Positions 16,797-26,513 of a DNA stretch of 59,304 nucleotides are shown here, one piece after another (within the stretch, counting starts at the first letter, position 1; every line of letters starts with the position of its first letter). The position numbers and the translations under genes were made by a program. The notes under the pieces were generated by a model, which was not told the DNA's origin, did not search any database, and saw nothing but the letters and a program-made list of their open reading frames with translations. This DNA is from DATNPH01 sp036703315. Lineage in GTDB: Bacteria > Cyanobacteriota > Cyanobacteriia > Cyanobacteriales > Coleofasciculaceae. The stretch covers positions 1-59,304 of the forward strand of contig DATNPH010000092.1 in assembly GCA_036703315.1 (NCBI GenBank), in the 5' to 3' direction.

Positions 16797-17954
16797 ATGG
16801 GAATAATCAATCGCATCACTGAGTGGCTAGAAACTCACTGGGTCACTCCCGCCTATGCTGGTTGGTTGTTAGGGAGTATTGCTATCTGTTTTTTTGGAGC
16901 CGCTACCAATACAATGGCAGGGTGGCTTTATGTCATCAGTGGCATCATTTTTGCCCTGCTGGTCTTGGCAGCTGTTTTACCAGCGCGATCGCTCAAGCAA
17001 ATTCAGGTACGCCGATATCCAATCTCACCCGTGAGTGTGGGTGACCAGCTAACAATTGAATTAGAAATAGAAAATCAGTCCCTTAAGCCCAAAGCTCTGT
17101 TGCAAGTTCAGGATGTTCTACAATCCCAACTAGGGACGCTAGTACGGACACCAGTGGAAGCGATCGCGCCCCAAAGCATCTATAAATGGGTTTACTACCA
17201 TCCCACTCAAAAACGAGGTGTCTACCGATGGCACGAGGTACAGCTTAGAACAGCAACGCCTTTAGGATTATTTTGGTGCCGTCGCAGCTGGAAGGCTTCA
17301 GCAAAAGCAATTGTTTATCCTACTGTGTTACCTCTCACCCACTGCCCCTTAGTGGATGAAATTGGTAAAGAAGATAGTGCTCAATTTTATAGCGATCGCC
17401 GTTCTCACTCAAGCCAAGAAGACATCACCCGATCCCTACGACCTTACCGTGTAGGTGACTCCACTCGTCTCATCCACTGGCGCACAAGCGCTCGTTATGG
17501 TCAATTGCAGGTACGTGAGTTAGAAGTCTTCACTGGTGCTCAAGAAATTATTATCTGCCTAGATAGCTCCACCAAATGGCATTCCGATGATTTTGAGCAG
17601 GCAGTCATTACCGCCGCATCAATGTACTTCTATGCCAACACTCATCAGATGAATGTGAAACTCTGGACGTCCAGAACCGGGTTGTTGCATGGTAATCAAG
17701 TCGTTTTGGAAGCCCTTGCTGCTACTAATGCGGAGGAAGATAGGGGGGCTGGTAATCCACCTTACTTGCCTTTAATTTGGCTGACTCAAAATCCTGTTAG
17801 TCTCGACTCCCTACCCCCCGATAGTCGCTGGGTACTGTGGCCCTCCGCTTCATCTGAGAGTGACCTAACCAAACCGATAAAGCGCAGTCGTTCAGGCATT
17901 GCGATCAATACTACGCAATCGCTACAACACCAGCTACAGCAACCACTGCGATAG
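16797..17954 (+). CDS. DUF58 domain protein
   Basis: 385 residues. Two N-terminal membrane helices (about 17-37 and 40-63), a beta-rich domain, then the DUF58 core with the motif SLRPYRVGDSTRLIHWRTSA at about 219-238 and a von-Willebrand-like segment (ELEVFTGAQEIIICLDSS). Such proteins often accompany MoxR AAA+ ATPases and transglutaminases and are thought to help assemble complexes at the membrane; no MoxR gene is adjacent here. The region just before the gene contains short tandem GTGAAGA repeats (about 16595-16620). Confidence 0.9.
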   Translation: MGIINRITEWLETHWVTPAYAGWLLGSIAICFFGAATNTMAGWLYVISGIIFALLVLAAVLPARSLKQIQVRRYPISPVSVGDQLTIELEIENQSLKPKALLQVQDVLQSQLGTLVRTPVEAIAPQSIYKWVYYHPTQKRGVYRWHEVQLRTATPLGLFWCRRSWKASAKAIVYPTVLPLTHCPLVDEIGKEDSAQFYSDRRSHSSQEDITRSLRPYRVGDSTRLIHWRTSARYGQLQVRELEVFTGAQEIIICLDSSTKWHSDDFEQAVITAASMYFYANTHQMNVKLWTSRTGLLHGNQVVLEALAATNAEEDRGAGNPPYLPLIWLTQNPVSLDSLPPDSRWVLWPSASSESDLTKPIKRSRSGIAINTTQSLQHQLQQPLR

Positions 17955-17973
17955 GTCGAGGGGAGAAAACCTG

Positions 17974-18018
17974 AAAGCGATCGCTTGTTTTGGTGTTACT
18001 TGGAGGCGATCGCTTTTT
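17974..18018 (+). terminator. terminator built from two HIP1 octamers
   Basis: AAAGCGATCGC at 17974 faces GCGATCGCTTT at 18006, followed by two more T. The 11-bp arms enclose a 21-base loop. It lies 20 bp after the DUF58 stop codon. Confidence 0.65.
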
Positions 18019-18255
18019 CTTCTATAAGGCTATTAGGCTATCAGTGCTACTCAGAAATCAGGCAAGTGGGTGACAGGGTTCGTGCAAGATGTAATTTTTA
18101 GGTCTACTTCCTGAGAAGTTTCTAATTTAGGTAGCTGGCCTGTTTGAATTTGTGTGCTGAGCATTGCTCTGTGCTTATCTTTGCGCTACTGTCGAGTGAA
18201 ACGCTTGCGTTACAATGCAAAAATGTTAACTGGCGATTCTGATTATCTTTATTAA

Positions 18256-18621
18256 ATGACTACATCACAAAGCTCTAAACTCTCCAGTGATAAAAACCTG
18301 GAGGCGATGAAAAATTTTTCTGAAACCTATGCTAAACGCACTGGCACTTACTTCTGCTCTGAGCCTTCTGTAACGGCTGTGGTGATTGAAGGACTTGCCA
18401 AACACAAAGATGAACTGGGTGCTCCTTTATGTCCCTGCCGCCACTATGAAGACAAAGAAGCTGAGGTGAAAGCTGCTTATTGGAACTGCCCTTGCATTCC
18501 CATGCGTGAGCGCAAAGAGTGCCACTGTATGTTATTCCTAACGCAGGATAACGAGTTTGCGGGTGAGAAGCAGGAGATTGCTATGGAAGAAATTCAAGCG
18601 GTACGAGCCAGTCTGGCATGA
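18256..18621 (+). CDS. ftrC: ferredoxin-thioredoxin reductase, catalytic (beta) subunit
   Basis: 121 residues with the full cysteine set: C59-P-C61, C78-P-C80, C89-H-C91. By alignment with the Synechocystis enzyme, C59, C78, C80 and C89 bind the 4Fe-4S cluster and C61-C91 is the redox-active disulfide. The enzyme passes electrons from photosystem-I-reduced ferredoxin to thioredoxin, giving light control of metabolism; the variable subunit is not in this window. The stop codon overlaps the start of the next gene (ATGA), so the two are translationally coupled. Confidence 0.97.
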   Translation: MTTSQSSKLSSDKNLEAMKNFSETYAKRTGTYFCSEPSVTAVVIEGLAKHKDELGAPLCPCRHYEDKEAEVKAAYWNCPCIPMRERKECHCMLFLTQDNEFAGEKQEIAMEEIQAVRASLA

Positions 18622-19067
18622 CAGGTGTCGTACCACCTGACGAATTTTGGCAGGGTGTCGAGCAATTCAATCAGCAGGAATTCTATGCTTGTCACGACAC
18701 CCTAGAGGCATTGTGGATCGAAGCCTCTGAGCCACAAAAAGATTTTTACCAAGGAATTTTACAAATTGCTGTTGCCTGCTATCACTTGGGAAATCTTAAC
18801 TGGCGCGGTGCTGTCATTTTACTGGGTGAGGGGATTCGTCGCCTTCAAGATTATCAGCCTAGCTATGAGGGGATTGACGTAATAGAGCTACTGACTGAGA
18901 GTATTGATCTATTGAAGGCGCTGCAACAGGCAGGTTCTGAGCATGTGGCAGATTTTGCTCAACAGCTGACAACGGCTGAAAACAAAGGTCTCCCTGAGAA
19001 CAGTGGTAATGCAATTGCTCGCTTACCAAAAATCCTGCGAGTTGACAATGAGGGAATTAGCGATTAA
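18618..19067 (+). CDS. DUF309 family protein
   Basis: 149 residues. The family signature is clear: EFYACHDTLEALWIEASEP followed by FYQGILQIAVACYHL, an all-helical motif with conserved His, Glu and Trp. Function is unknown. It overlaps ftrC by four bases. The C-terminal 40 residues are variable. Confidence 0.9.
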   Translation: MTGVVPPDEFWQGVEQFNQQEFYACHDTLEALWIEASEPQKDFYQGILQIAVACYHLGNLNWRGAVILLGEGIRRLQDYQPSYEGIDVIELLTESIDLLKALQQAGSEHVADFAQQLTTAENKGLPENSGNAIARLPKILRVDNEGISD

Positions 19068-19370
19068 GAAAGAAAGAGAATTAGTGTAAAAGGAATTAAC
19101 CCTCTGGCTGATATCTAGTCCTCAAGTAACGCGAAATACTTGAATTTCTGAGAAACTTAAATACGCCGCTCCCTAGTGAGCCGTCTTCTTCACTGGATTT
19201 TTTTGCTAGCAGAAACTTATCACAGAGCTTAGTCGTCTAAAGGTCTATAGATCTTTCTAGCAGGAGGCGTTTTCTATCCCACCTAAGAGTGCGTGGGCTT
19301 TCGTGCTGGATTTCTGTAAACTATAGCACAGCATCATCATAGTCTTTGACGTTAGTCACCTGTATAACCA
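19068..19370. other. intergenic, no gene seen
   Basis: About 300 bp without coding signal between the DUF309 gene and the LptA-like gene. It presumably holds the promoter of the lipopolysaccharide-transport genes. GCAGGAGGCG at 19259-19268 looks like a ribosome site but has no start codon after it. Confidence 0.45.
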
Positions 19371-19895
19371 ATGAAGCGCTCCGTTCAACACACTTCCAAC
19401 TTGAGGCGACGCCTAGGTTTAGGATTAATGATTCCAGCTACCTTAGTGGGAGCGATCGCCTTTCCACTTTCCCTCCAAGACGCCCAAGCCCAAACGGGTG
19501 ATGGACGTGCCCTTACTCTGCGCTCTGATGTCCAAGAAGCCAACTCAAAAACTGGTGTCGTCACAGCTCGTGGAAACGTGCAAATTGACTACCCAGCCCG
19601 ACAAATCCAAGCAACCGCCGCCCAGGCTCAATATTTTAGCCGTGAACGCCGAATCATTCTCACGGGTAATGTCTATGTTTTGCAGCAAGGCAATAGTCTG
19701 CGGGGCGAAACCATTACCTATTTAATGGATGAGGGTCGCTTTGTCGCGACGCCTAGGGCTCAACGGCAAGTAGAATCCATTTATATCGTTTCCGACCCAC
19801 AAGCCCCCACAGAACCTCCAGCACCAGTTACTCCCCCTTTCAATCCCAAACCAGCATTCAAGACACCCGTCAGTAACCCATCACCTGGACAGTAA
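19371..19895 (+). CDS. LptA/OstA-like periplasmic lipopolysaccharide-transport protein
   Basis: 174 residues. A long basic N-terminus and hydrophobic stretch (LGLGLMIPATLVGAIAFPLSL) form a signal peptide, with probable cleavage after AQA at about residue 41. The mature part has the OstA beta-jellyroll pattern: LTLRSDVQEANSKTGVVTARGNV, YPARQIQATAAQAQYF and ILTGNVYVLQQGNSLRGETI. The C-terminus is Pro-rich. The protein should bridge the periplasm for lipopolysaccharide transport. The next genes encode LptB and an LptF/G permease, which supports the call. Confidence 0.88.
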   Translation: MKRSVQHTSNLRRRLGLGLMIPATLVGAIAFPLSLQDAQAQTGDGRALTLRSDVQEANSKTGVVTARGNVQIDYPARQIQATAAQAQYFSRERRIILTGNVYVLQQGNSLRGETITYLMDEGRFVATPRAQRQVESIYIVSDPQAPTEPPAPVTPPFNPKPAFKTPVSNPSPGQ

Positions 19896-20365
19896 ACCGA
19901 TGACGTACTGATCCGAGTGTCGTTAACACTAAGCGGCACTTTACCGTTGTTGGGTTTGGTGTCGTACCACTTTAACGAGTGGCATTTAGGTTCACACCAG
20001 GTATGACAGGGCAATTACTCTAGTGGTCATAGCAGCTTAGAGCTAATCTTACTTGGCGTCACTGACAGCAACTTCAAGGGCTTACTATCCTTGCTACTTA
20101 GCGATTTGATCGGGTTGACAGGGTTGCGACTAGTGTCGAGTTTGACCCTCAGTCCACAAAGAGGTAACACAGTAGCAGCAAGTTAGCTACTTTGACTAAC
20201 GTGCTCGTAAGCATCCGCCAAGGTGACGAAAAAAGTTTAAGTTATCACAAGAGTTAGACGGATTTGTGAAAGTTTGTTAGTTGTCCAAAAGTGATTAGCC
20301 TATCCAGCGAGGGTAAGCAGCTAGGCAAGAAGCAGATAGCTGACAACTTTTGAGAGGTAGTGACG
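19896..20365. other. intergenic between the LptA-like gene and lptB
   Basis: About 460 bp with no family-like frame. It holds a weak inverted repeat CCACTTTAACGAGTGG near 19968. The length suggests that lptB has its own promoter. The Shine-Dalgarno GAGAGG at 20352-20357 lies just before lptB. Confidence 0.45.
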
Positions 20366-21094
20366 TTGAAGATTGTATTAGAGAATATTCACAAGTCTTA
20401 TGGCAAGCGGGAAGTTGTCAAGCGTGTCAACGTTTCAGTGGCACAAGGGGAAATAGTAGGACTGCTGGGTCCTAATGGTGCTGGTAAAACTACAACGTTT
20501 TACATTGCAACAGGTCTAGAAAAACCTACACAAGGCACAGTCTGGCTGGATGATCAGGATATAACAACTGTACCGATGCATCAGCGGGCACATATAGGAA
20601 TTGGGTATCTTGCTCAGGAAGCCAGTATCTTTCGTCACCTCAGTGTACGGGACAATATCCAGCTTGTGCTAGAACAAACCGGGGTGCCTCGTCATGAGTG
20701 GCGTTTACGGCTGCATAACCTGTTGCAAGAATTTCGCTTGGAAAAAGTCGCTCATACTCAGGGAAATCAAGTATCTGGAGGAGAGCGGCGTCGGACAGAA
20801 CTGGCAAGAGCTTTAGCGGCGGGTATAGAAGGTCCGAAATTTTTGCTATTGGATGAGCCATTTGCTGGTGTTGATCCAATTGCCGTGTCAGAAATTCAGA
20901 AAATTGTTGCCGGATTACGCGATCGCCACATGGGAATTTTGATTACTGACCACAATGTCCGAGAAACCCTAGCCATTACTGATCGAGCCTACATCATGCG
21001 AGACGGACAAATCCTGGCTTCTGGCAGTGCCGAAGAACTCTACAACAACCCACTAGTAAGGCAGTACTACCTAGGTGATGAGTTTCAGCGATGA
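20366..21094 (+). CDS. lptB: lipopolysaccharide export ABC transporter ATPase LptB
   Basis: 242 residues from the TTG at 20366 (MKIVLENIHKSYGK). I prefer this to the GTG two codons earlier because GAGAGG ends 8 bases before the TTG but only 2 before the GTG. Walker A GPNGAGKTT, Q-loop YLAQEASIF, signature VSGGERRR, Walker B FLLLDEPFAGVDP, and the switch His in ITDHNVRETL with the LptB-type C-terminus (YYLGDEF). It powers extraction of lipopolysaccharide from the inner membrane with the permease encoded 81 bp downstream. Confidence 0.95.
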   Translation: MKIVLENIHKSYGKREVVKRVNVSVAQGEIVGLLGPNGAGKTTTFYIATGLEKPTQGTVWLDDQDITTVPMHQRAHIGIGYLAQEASIFRHLSVRDNIQLVLEQTGVPRHEWRLRLHNLLQEFRLEKVAHTQGNQVSGGERRRTELARALAAGIEGPKFLLLDEPFAGVDPIAVSEIQKIVAGLRDRHMGILITDHNVRETLAITDRAYIMRDGQILASGSAEELYNNPLVRQYYLGDEFQR

Positions 21095-21175
21095 AAGAAA
21101 CAGGCAACCCAATATTCCCATTATTTACTTTTGACTTTTGCTTTTTGACTTTTGACTTCCCCGACGCTCCAAGTA

Positions 21176-22342
21176 ATGACATTCGGTAAATCTCCACCCA
21201 TCTTCTCCCTTATCCCTGGTCTATCGGTCATGGATCGATACATCGCTGCTGAACTGTTCGGGCCTTTTATCTTTGGCGTGGGGGCTTTTACCTCAGTCAG
21301 TTTGGCGATCGGTACATTATTTGATTTAGTACGCAAAGTCACTGATGCTGGACTGCCCTTAAGCATTGCGATACAAGTACTGCTGTTGAAGATGCCGGAG
21401 TTTATCTCCTATGCTTTTCCAATGTCTGTCCTCCTCTCCGCCCTGATGACTTACTCTCGCTTCAGTAGTGACAGTGAGTTGATTGCCCTGCGCAGCGTTG
21501 GTGTTAGTGTTTACCGACTGGTTATGCCTGCGGTAGTTTTGAGCTTAGTTGTTACGGGGTGTACGTTCTTATTCAACGAGATGGTTGTCCCCGCTGCTAA
21601 CTATCAAGCCTCCGCTACCTTGAACAAAGCGCTTAACGTCGAAAAGCCAACCTTTCAGGAAAACAACATTTTCTATCCCGAATATGGGGAAGTTACCCAA
21701 CCCAATGGGGAAAAAGTGCGATCGCTCAAGCGCTTATTCTACGCTAATCAATTTGATGGTGAACGGATGAAAGGCTTGACCATCCTGGATTGGTCTCAGC
21801 AGGGACTCAACCAAATCGTCACGGCGGAATCAGCCATGTGGAACCCAGCTCAAAATACCTGGGATTTTTTCAAAGGCACAATTTATGTCATCTCTCCAGA
21901 TGCTTCCTACCGCAATATTCTGCGCTTTGAAAATCAACAGCTAAAAATTCCCAGAGCACCGCTTGATTTAGCTGGTAAAGACCGTGATTCCACGCAAATG
22001 AACATCGCTCAGCTCCGTGAGTATATGGAGATTTTGCGGATTGGTGGTGATGCGAAGAAACTTCGTAAGATCAAAGTGAGCCTTCAGCAAAAAATCGCTT
22101 TCCCGTTTATTTGCTTGGTTTTTGGCGTAGTGGGTGCTGCATTAGGAACTCGACCCCAACGTACTGGTAAAGCCACGAGCTTTGGCTTCAGTGTTGTAAT
22201 AATTTTTACCTACTACTTGTTGGGATTTATCACAGGGGCATTTGGTCAACTCAATATTCTTTCACCCTTTATGGCGGCGTGGTTGCCAAACTTTTTTGGT
22301 TTAGCGGCAGGTGGATTACTATTAGTCAGAGCCGCTAAATAG
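21176..22342 (+). CDS. LptF/LptG family permease
   Basis: 388 residues from the ATG at 21176 (MTFGKSPPIFSLIPG). Later family-like ATG: 21230 (MDRYIAAELFGPF). The sequence upstream of 21176 is a low-complexity TTTTGAC repeat. Family pattern: MDRYIAAELFGPFIFGVGAF in the first helix, helices at about 60-80 and 100-120, a periplasmic beta-jellyroll (about 130-290) and three C-terminal helices with GVVGAALGTRPQRTGKATSFG. Cyanobacteria usually have one such permease, thought to act as a homodimer in place of LptF plus LptG. It is cotranscribed with lptB. Confidence 0.92.
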   Translation: MTFGKSPPIFSLIPGLSVMDRYIAAELFGPFIFGVGAFTSVSLAIGTLFDLVRKVTDAGLPLSIAIQVLLLKMPEFISYAFPMSVLLSALMTYSRFSSDSELIALRSVGVSVYRLVMPAVVLSLVVTGCTFLFNEMVVPAANYQASATLNKALNVEKPTFQENNIFYPEYGEVTQPNGEKVRSLKRLFYANQFDGERMKGLTILDWSQQGLNQIVTAESAMWNPAQNTWDFFKGTIYVISPDASYRNILRFENQQLKIPRAPLDLAGKDRDSTQMNIAQLREYMEILRIGGDAKKLRKIKVSLQQKIAFPFICLVFGVVGAALGTRPQRTGKATSFGFSVVIIFTYYLLGFITGAFGQLNILSPFMAAWLPNFFGLAAGGLLLVRAAK

Positions 22343-22493
22343 ATAGGCGTTGTTAGACGAAAAAAGTTCTAGAATCAAGTACAGCAATGTTGAAATCCTC
22401 TTTTCAAGATTTATTAGCAAAGACTTAAGCTCTAGAGCAATTAGATTTCCACACTTTACAATTCATTTACACAGAGCTGGACGCTTGCGCGAT

Positions 22494-23750
22494 ATGTCAT
22501 ATCCTAATTTGCCCCCTGCTTACCGCCGCTATCTCGAAGGCCCGTCAGAGCTTGTTAAGCAACCTGTCTTTTGGGCATCAACTATCGGGTTGTTGTTAGT
22601 GCTACTTGGTGCCTGGAAGTACTGGAACGATCCAGAGTGGTTCAATGCTTTTCTTGGCAATCCATCGGCTAAGTCAGAGAAATCGGTGAAGCCGACAGCT
22701 AACCCAAACCTCTCTCCTGAAAACTCTGCTGCGATCGGGGCTAATCCCAATAGTCCTTCGACGACAGGGGCAGGAGTAGACCGTAGCAGTAGTTTACCCC
22801 CACTCAATTTACCGAACCAGAAGGCTCAACTTCCCTCTTCACCGGGATCACTTCCTCTATCTACTGCTCAGGCAAATGCTCTTTCCAGCCAGAAACAAAA
22901 CAACCTACCCATGTTAGGAACCTTCTCACAGAGGCTCAACGGTAGTAGTCCAAGTTTATATACCTCTCCTGTGACTGGCAGCAGGGGATTGACAAAATCC
23001 TCATCTTCTGGTATTAATTCTTCCTTGTTAACAGCAAGAGCAACGTCTAACCCTTCCTTAAGCTCTAACTCGCTTAGTTCCCGCAATACCAGCCGAGTAA
23101 CACCATCGGTAAACTCTTTGCCTAATGCCTCCAATAGGCTGGCAGTACCCTATTTTCCTAGCCGGGCTAACGAGACTCAAATGCCTGTTAGTATCCAACC
23201 GCAGACATTACCAACTCTTATTTCTCCAAGACAACTTCCTTCTCTACCGACCTCCGTACCAGGCGCAACTGGGGATATGGCTGCTCAAGGACGGCTTTCC
23301 GGCCCGTCAGCAACCTTACCAAGCGCAGCTGGCAACAATGCTTCGCGAGGAGAGATTCCTGTTCTACCTGCAACAGTATCAGGAGCGACTAACAACAATA
23401 CTTATCTAGAACGACTTTATCCATCCGCGACGGGATCAGGAGCAACTGATAACAATGCTTCTCCTACGCCATCCGCAGGTTCCCTAAATACTTCCACTCC
23501 TTCTCCATCACCTAGCCAAGCTTCTGTGGCTCTAGGAATGACACCAACAGCACCAGTGAAGCTTACGGAATTTCGGCAATACTCTACACAGATGGCGAGT
23601 CAAACCAATGGAGTTAGTGTTCCTGGATTTGAGGCTATGTTAGAAAAGTCAGGGTTGCAACCGAGTCAGACGAGTCTACCCTCGTTTACTGCCCCTCCTG
23701 CCGTTCCAGGTAGTGAGATTTGGAGTCAGGCTAACAATATATCTAAATAA
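22494..23750 (+). CDS. Ser/Pro/Asn-rich single-pass membrane protein, function unknown
   Basis: I take the ATG at 22494 (MSYPNLPPAYRRYLEGP), giving 418 residues; the upstream extension to 22350 reads like non-coding sequence. One membrane helix at about 29-46 (VFWASTIGLLLVLLGAWKYW) is followed by about 370 residues of low complexity rich in Ser, Pro, Asn and Thr, with loose repeats of (L)PSATGSGATDNNAS type. This suggests a flexible extracytoplasmic linker near the cell wall. I do not recognise a family. It follows the lpt permease by about 150 bp but a functional link is not shown. Confidence 0.7.
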   Translation: MSYPNLPPAYRRYLEGPSELVKQPVFWASTIGLLLVLLGAWKYWNDPEWFNAFLGNPSAKSEKSVKPTANPNLSPENSAAIGANPNSPSTTGAGVDRSSSLPPLNLPNQKAQLPSSPGSLPLSTAQANALSSQKQNNLPMLGTFSQRLNGSSPSLYTSPVTGSRGLTKSSSSGINSSLLTARATSNPSLSSNSLSSRNTSRVTPSVNSLPNASNRLAVPYFPSRANETQMPVSIQPQTLPTLISPRQLPSLPTSVPGATGDMAAQGRLSGPSATLPSAAGNNASRGEIPVLPATVSGATNNNTYLERLYPSATGSGATDNNASPTPSAGSLNTSTPSPSPSQASVALGMTPTAPVKLTEFRQYSTQMASQTNGVSVPGFEAMLEKSGLQPSQTSLPSFTAPPAVPGSEIWSQANNISK

Positions 23751-23778
23751 GTAAGAAACTCTCAAAATTAATTGGGAA

Positions 23779-23811
23779 TCCACCGCTAACCCTTGCATGT
23801 ATAGCGGTGGA
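23779..23811. terminator. bidirectional terminator between convergent genes
   Basis: Ten-bp perfect arms TCCACCGCTA/TAGCGGTGGA around a 13-base loop, between the stop codons of the Ser/Pro-rich gene and icd. The T-tracts on both sides are poor, so termination is a reasonable but unproved role. Confidence 0.6.
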
Positions 23812-23822
23812 GGGTTTCAAAC

Positions 23823-25244
23823 TTAAAAGTGATTGATAATTGCCTGGGCAAACTCAGAGCACTTTAACGGTGGCTCGACGCGTGGGGTCATTAGCCGTGC
23901 TAAGTCGTAGGTGACTTCTCGATTGGCGATCGCTCCCCCTATTCCATTCTTAATCAGATCAGCTGCTTCCTGCCAGCCCATAAACTCCAGCATCATCACC
24001 CCCGATAGGATGACCGAGCCAGGGTTAATTCGATCTAATCCCGCATGCTTTGGTGCTGTGCCATGGGTTGCCTCAAAAATCGCACAAGTGTCACCAATAT
24101 TTGCTCCAGGACCCATCCCTAAGCCGCCCACAATTGCAGCAGCTGCATCGGATAGATAGTCCCCATTCAGGTTCATTGTGGCGAGAATCGAGTACTCATC
24201 TGGTCGAGTCTGGATTTGTTGGAAAATACTATCAGCAATCCGGTCATTTACCATCACTTTATCTTTCCACTGACCATTACCGTGGGTGTCCCAGATGGCA
24301 TTGAGAACAGCTTCAACCTCACGGGCTACCTCAGCGCGTTTCTCGGGCGTCAATGCGTCGTAACCTGGTTCAATCTGACGGGCATTCTCTTCGAATGTGA
24401 TATTTGGATTTTGCTCCTTGTTGCTGAGAATCCAAGATTCCTGTTCGGTAACACATTCTGCCCGAAATTCTGTGGTTGCTAGTTCATAGCCCCAGTCCCG
24501 GAAGGCTCCTTCGGTGTACTTCATAATATTGCCCTTATGCACTAAAGTTACTTGTTTCTTAGCTGTCGGTAACCGTAGGGCGTGCTGAATAGCGCGGCGC
24601 ACCAATCGCTGGGAACCCGTCTTACTGATGGGTTTAATACCAATCCCAGAATCGAGGGGAATCTGCTTTTTGCCGTGTTCTGGTGTTGCTGGTATCAATT
24701 CATTATTGAGTATGGCAATTAGCCTATCGCCAATTTCACTTCCTTGACGCCACTCAATTCCTACGTAAATATCTTCTGTGTTCTCTCGATAGATAATGAC
24801 ATCTAGTTTCTCAGGGGTTTTGTGGGGAGAAGGGGTTCCTGGGTAGTACTTACAAGGGCGCACACAGGCGTAGAGGTCGTTAATCTGCCGTAGGGCGACA
24901 TTTAGTGAGCGAATACCACCCCCTATCGGCGTTGTTAATGGCCCTTTGATGGCTATACCGTATTCTTTAATCGCTTGTAGGCTGTCTTGGGGTAAATATT
25001 CGTAAGTGCCATATTTGTCGCACGCTTCGTCACCAGCATAGATTTTAAACCAGCTGATTTTCCGTTTGTCACCATAGGCAGTTTGGACAGCAGCATCAAT
25101 CACTTTTTGGGCAGCAGGCCAAATATCTACACCAGTACCGTCTCCGCGAATGAAAGGAATAATCGGATTGTCGGGAACAATGGGTTCGCCATCTTTGAAG
25201 GTAATGCGAGAACCAGTATCCGGAGGTGTGATTTTCTCGTACAT
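23823..25244 (-). CDS. icd: isocitrate dehydrogenase (NADP)
   Basis: 473 residues from the ATG at 25244 (MYEKITPPDTGSRITF). The 26 in-frame residues upstream (MTQSVDVVVFLPRYC...) do not belong to the family. Substrate motif GGGIRSLNVALRQ with the Ser/Asn/Arg set, YRENTEDIYVGIEW, KHKGNIMKYTEGAF-like segment and the NADP region FEATHGTAPKHAG. A cyanobacteria-type insertion of about 45 residues (SNKEQNPNITFEENARQ...) is present. It makes 2-oxoglutarate, the carbon skeleton for ammonium assimilation and the signal read by NtcA and PII. I see no GTA-N8-TAC box in the 300 bp upstream. Confidence 0.97.
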   Translation of the reverse strand: MYEKITPPDTGSRITFKDGEPIVPDNPIIPFIRGDGTGVDIWPAAQKVIDAAVQTAYGDKRKISWFKIYAGDEACDKYGTYEYLPQDSLQAIKEYGIAIKGPLTTPIGGGIRSLNVALRQINDLYACVRPCKYYPGTPSPHKTPEKLDVIIYRENTEDIYVGIEWRQGSEIGDRLIAILNNELIPATPEHGKKQIPLDSGIGIKPISKTGSQRLVRRAIQHALRLPTAKKQVTLVHKGNIMKYTEGAFRDWGYELATTEFRAECVTEQESWILSNKEQNPNITFEENARQIEPGYDALTPEKRAEVAREVEAVLNAIWDTHGNGQWKDKVMVNDRIADSIFQQIQTRPDEYSILATMNLNGDYLSDAAAAIVGGLGMGPGANIGDTCAIFEATHGTAPKHAGLDRINPGSVILSGVMMLEFMGWQEAADLIKNGIGGAIANREVTYDLARLMTPRVEPPLKCSEFAQAIINHF

Positions 25245-25675
25245 ACAGCAGTGATAATTGAGTAGAGATGAGGATAGGCAGTACCTAGGCAGGAAAACTA
25301 CCACATCTACAGATTGTGTCAAGCTTAATCTTAATATCAGCTCCGGTTTGGCACACTAGAAGGAGTAAGTTTAATCGGTTTGTCTAGAATCCTACTAAGC
25401 TGACTCGCCAATGCCAAATCCTCTTTTTCGTGCAAAGCTTTAGCTAAGCTGTTACAGCATTGAAGCGCTTTCTAAAATCAGCCATTATGCTGAAATAGAG
25501 CATTATATGGGATGTGTTAGTGGAGTGGTAGCGAGTCTTTGAGGACAGTGTTCCTAAAACTCGCCCTAGATCTGGCTATCCTTGTAGCTCGACTTGCCTA
25601 TGCCTCCAAAACCTCAGTCTTAGTGCTACCCATGGGCTCCAGAATCTTGCAGGAAACGGTGGCTACAGAAAAACG
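25245..25675. other. intergenic between divergent icd and a response regulator
   Basis: 430 bp holding the two divergent promoters, neither of which I can place. No gene or clear repeat was seen. Confidence 0.45.
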
Positions 25676-26389
25676 ATGAAAAAAATTTTAGTCGTTGACG
25701 ACGATAGAACTTTGCGAACCGTCTTGACCCGCTATCTAGAAAATCGAGGATACCAAGTTGAACAGGTGAGTTCTGGAAGGGAAGCTTTAGTAGCTGTCAC
25801 CAAAAATCCACCGGATTTAGTTGTTTCTGATGTAATGATGCCCGAGATGGATGGGATAGAATTTTGCCGCCGCCTGCGAACCACTCCTTCCGGTCAACTA
25901 ATGCCATTTATCTTTTTGTCAGGCAAAGGAGAACTGGAAGACCGGATTCATGGCCACTTGATCGGAGCAGATGATTATTTGACTAAACCAGTCGATCCTA
26001 GAGAATTGGTAGCCAAAATTGAGGCACAGCTAGAGCGAACTCGCCGCATCCATTCTGAAATTGTCCGGTTGATGCAGCTAGCCACTGGTTTAGGGGCTAC
26101 CCAGTCATCGACCCAATCCTCTAATTCGGAAGCGTCTGAGATGGCGGCTACTGAACTTGAAACAGTAACAACGCCCAGTCCCTTGCCTTTGACCCCAGCA
26201 GAAGAACGGGTATTTTGGGAAGTGATTCAGGGATTGACCAACAAACAAATTAGCGATCGCTTGTTTATCAGCCCTCGTACTGTTCAGACTCATCTGAGTA
26301 GCATCCTCAACAAGCTACAGCTGGAGAATCGTGCTCAACTGGTTCGCTTCGCTTATGAACAGGGATACCATCTCCCGGCTGAAGATTAA
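25676..26389 (+). CDS. NarL/LuxR-family response regulator
   Basis: 237 residues. Receiver domain (1-120) with D8/D9/D10, phospho-acceptor D52 (VVSDVMMPEMDG) and K104 in YLTKPVD. A linker with a Ser-rich stretch (about 140-160) leads to a LuxR-type helix-turn-helix at about 170-232 (LTPAEERVFWEVIQGLTNKQ, ISPRTVQTHLSSILNKL). It is a DNA-binding transcription factor. The partner kinase is not adjacent. A related HTH occurs in the PAS-LuxR protein at 48257. Confidence 0.93.
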   Translation: MKKILVVDDDRTLRTVLTRYLENRGYQVEQVSSGREALVAVTKNPPDLVVSDVMMPEMDGIEFCRRLRTTPSGQLMPFIFLSGKGELEDRIHGHLIGADDYLTKPVDPRELVAKIEAQLERTRRIHSEIVRLMQLATGLGATQSSTQSSNSEASEMAATELETVTTPSPLPLTPAEERVFWEVIQGLTNKQISDRLFISPRTVQTHLSSILNKLQLENRAQLVRFAYEQGYHLPAED

Positions 26390-26513
26390 GAACATCAGCC
26401 AGAGTATTCAAGAGAACCGATAGGCGAAAATAAAGAGTATCCTTATTTTGTTTTTTTAATGCCATTTTTTGTACTTTTGAAGCCTTGGCTTAATAAGCCT
26501 CTAATCGGCGAAA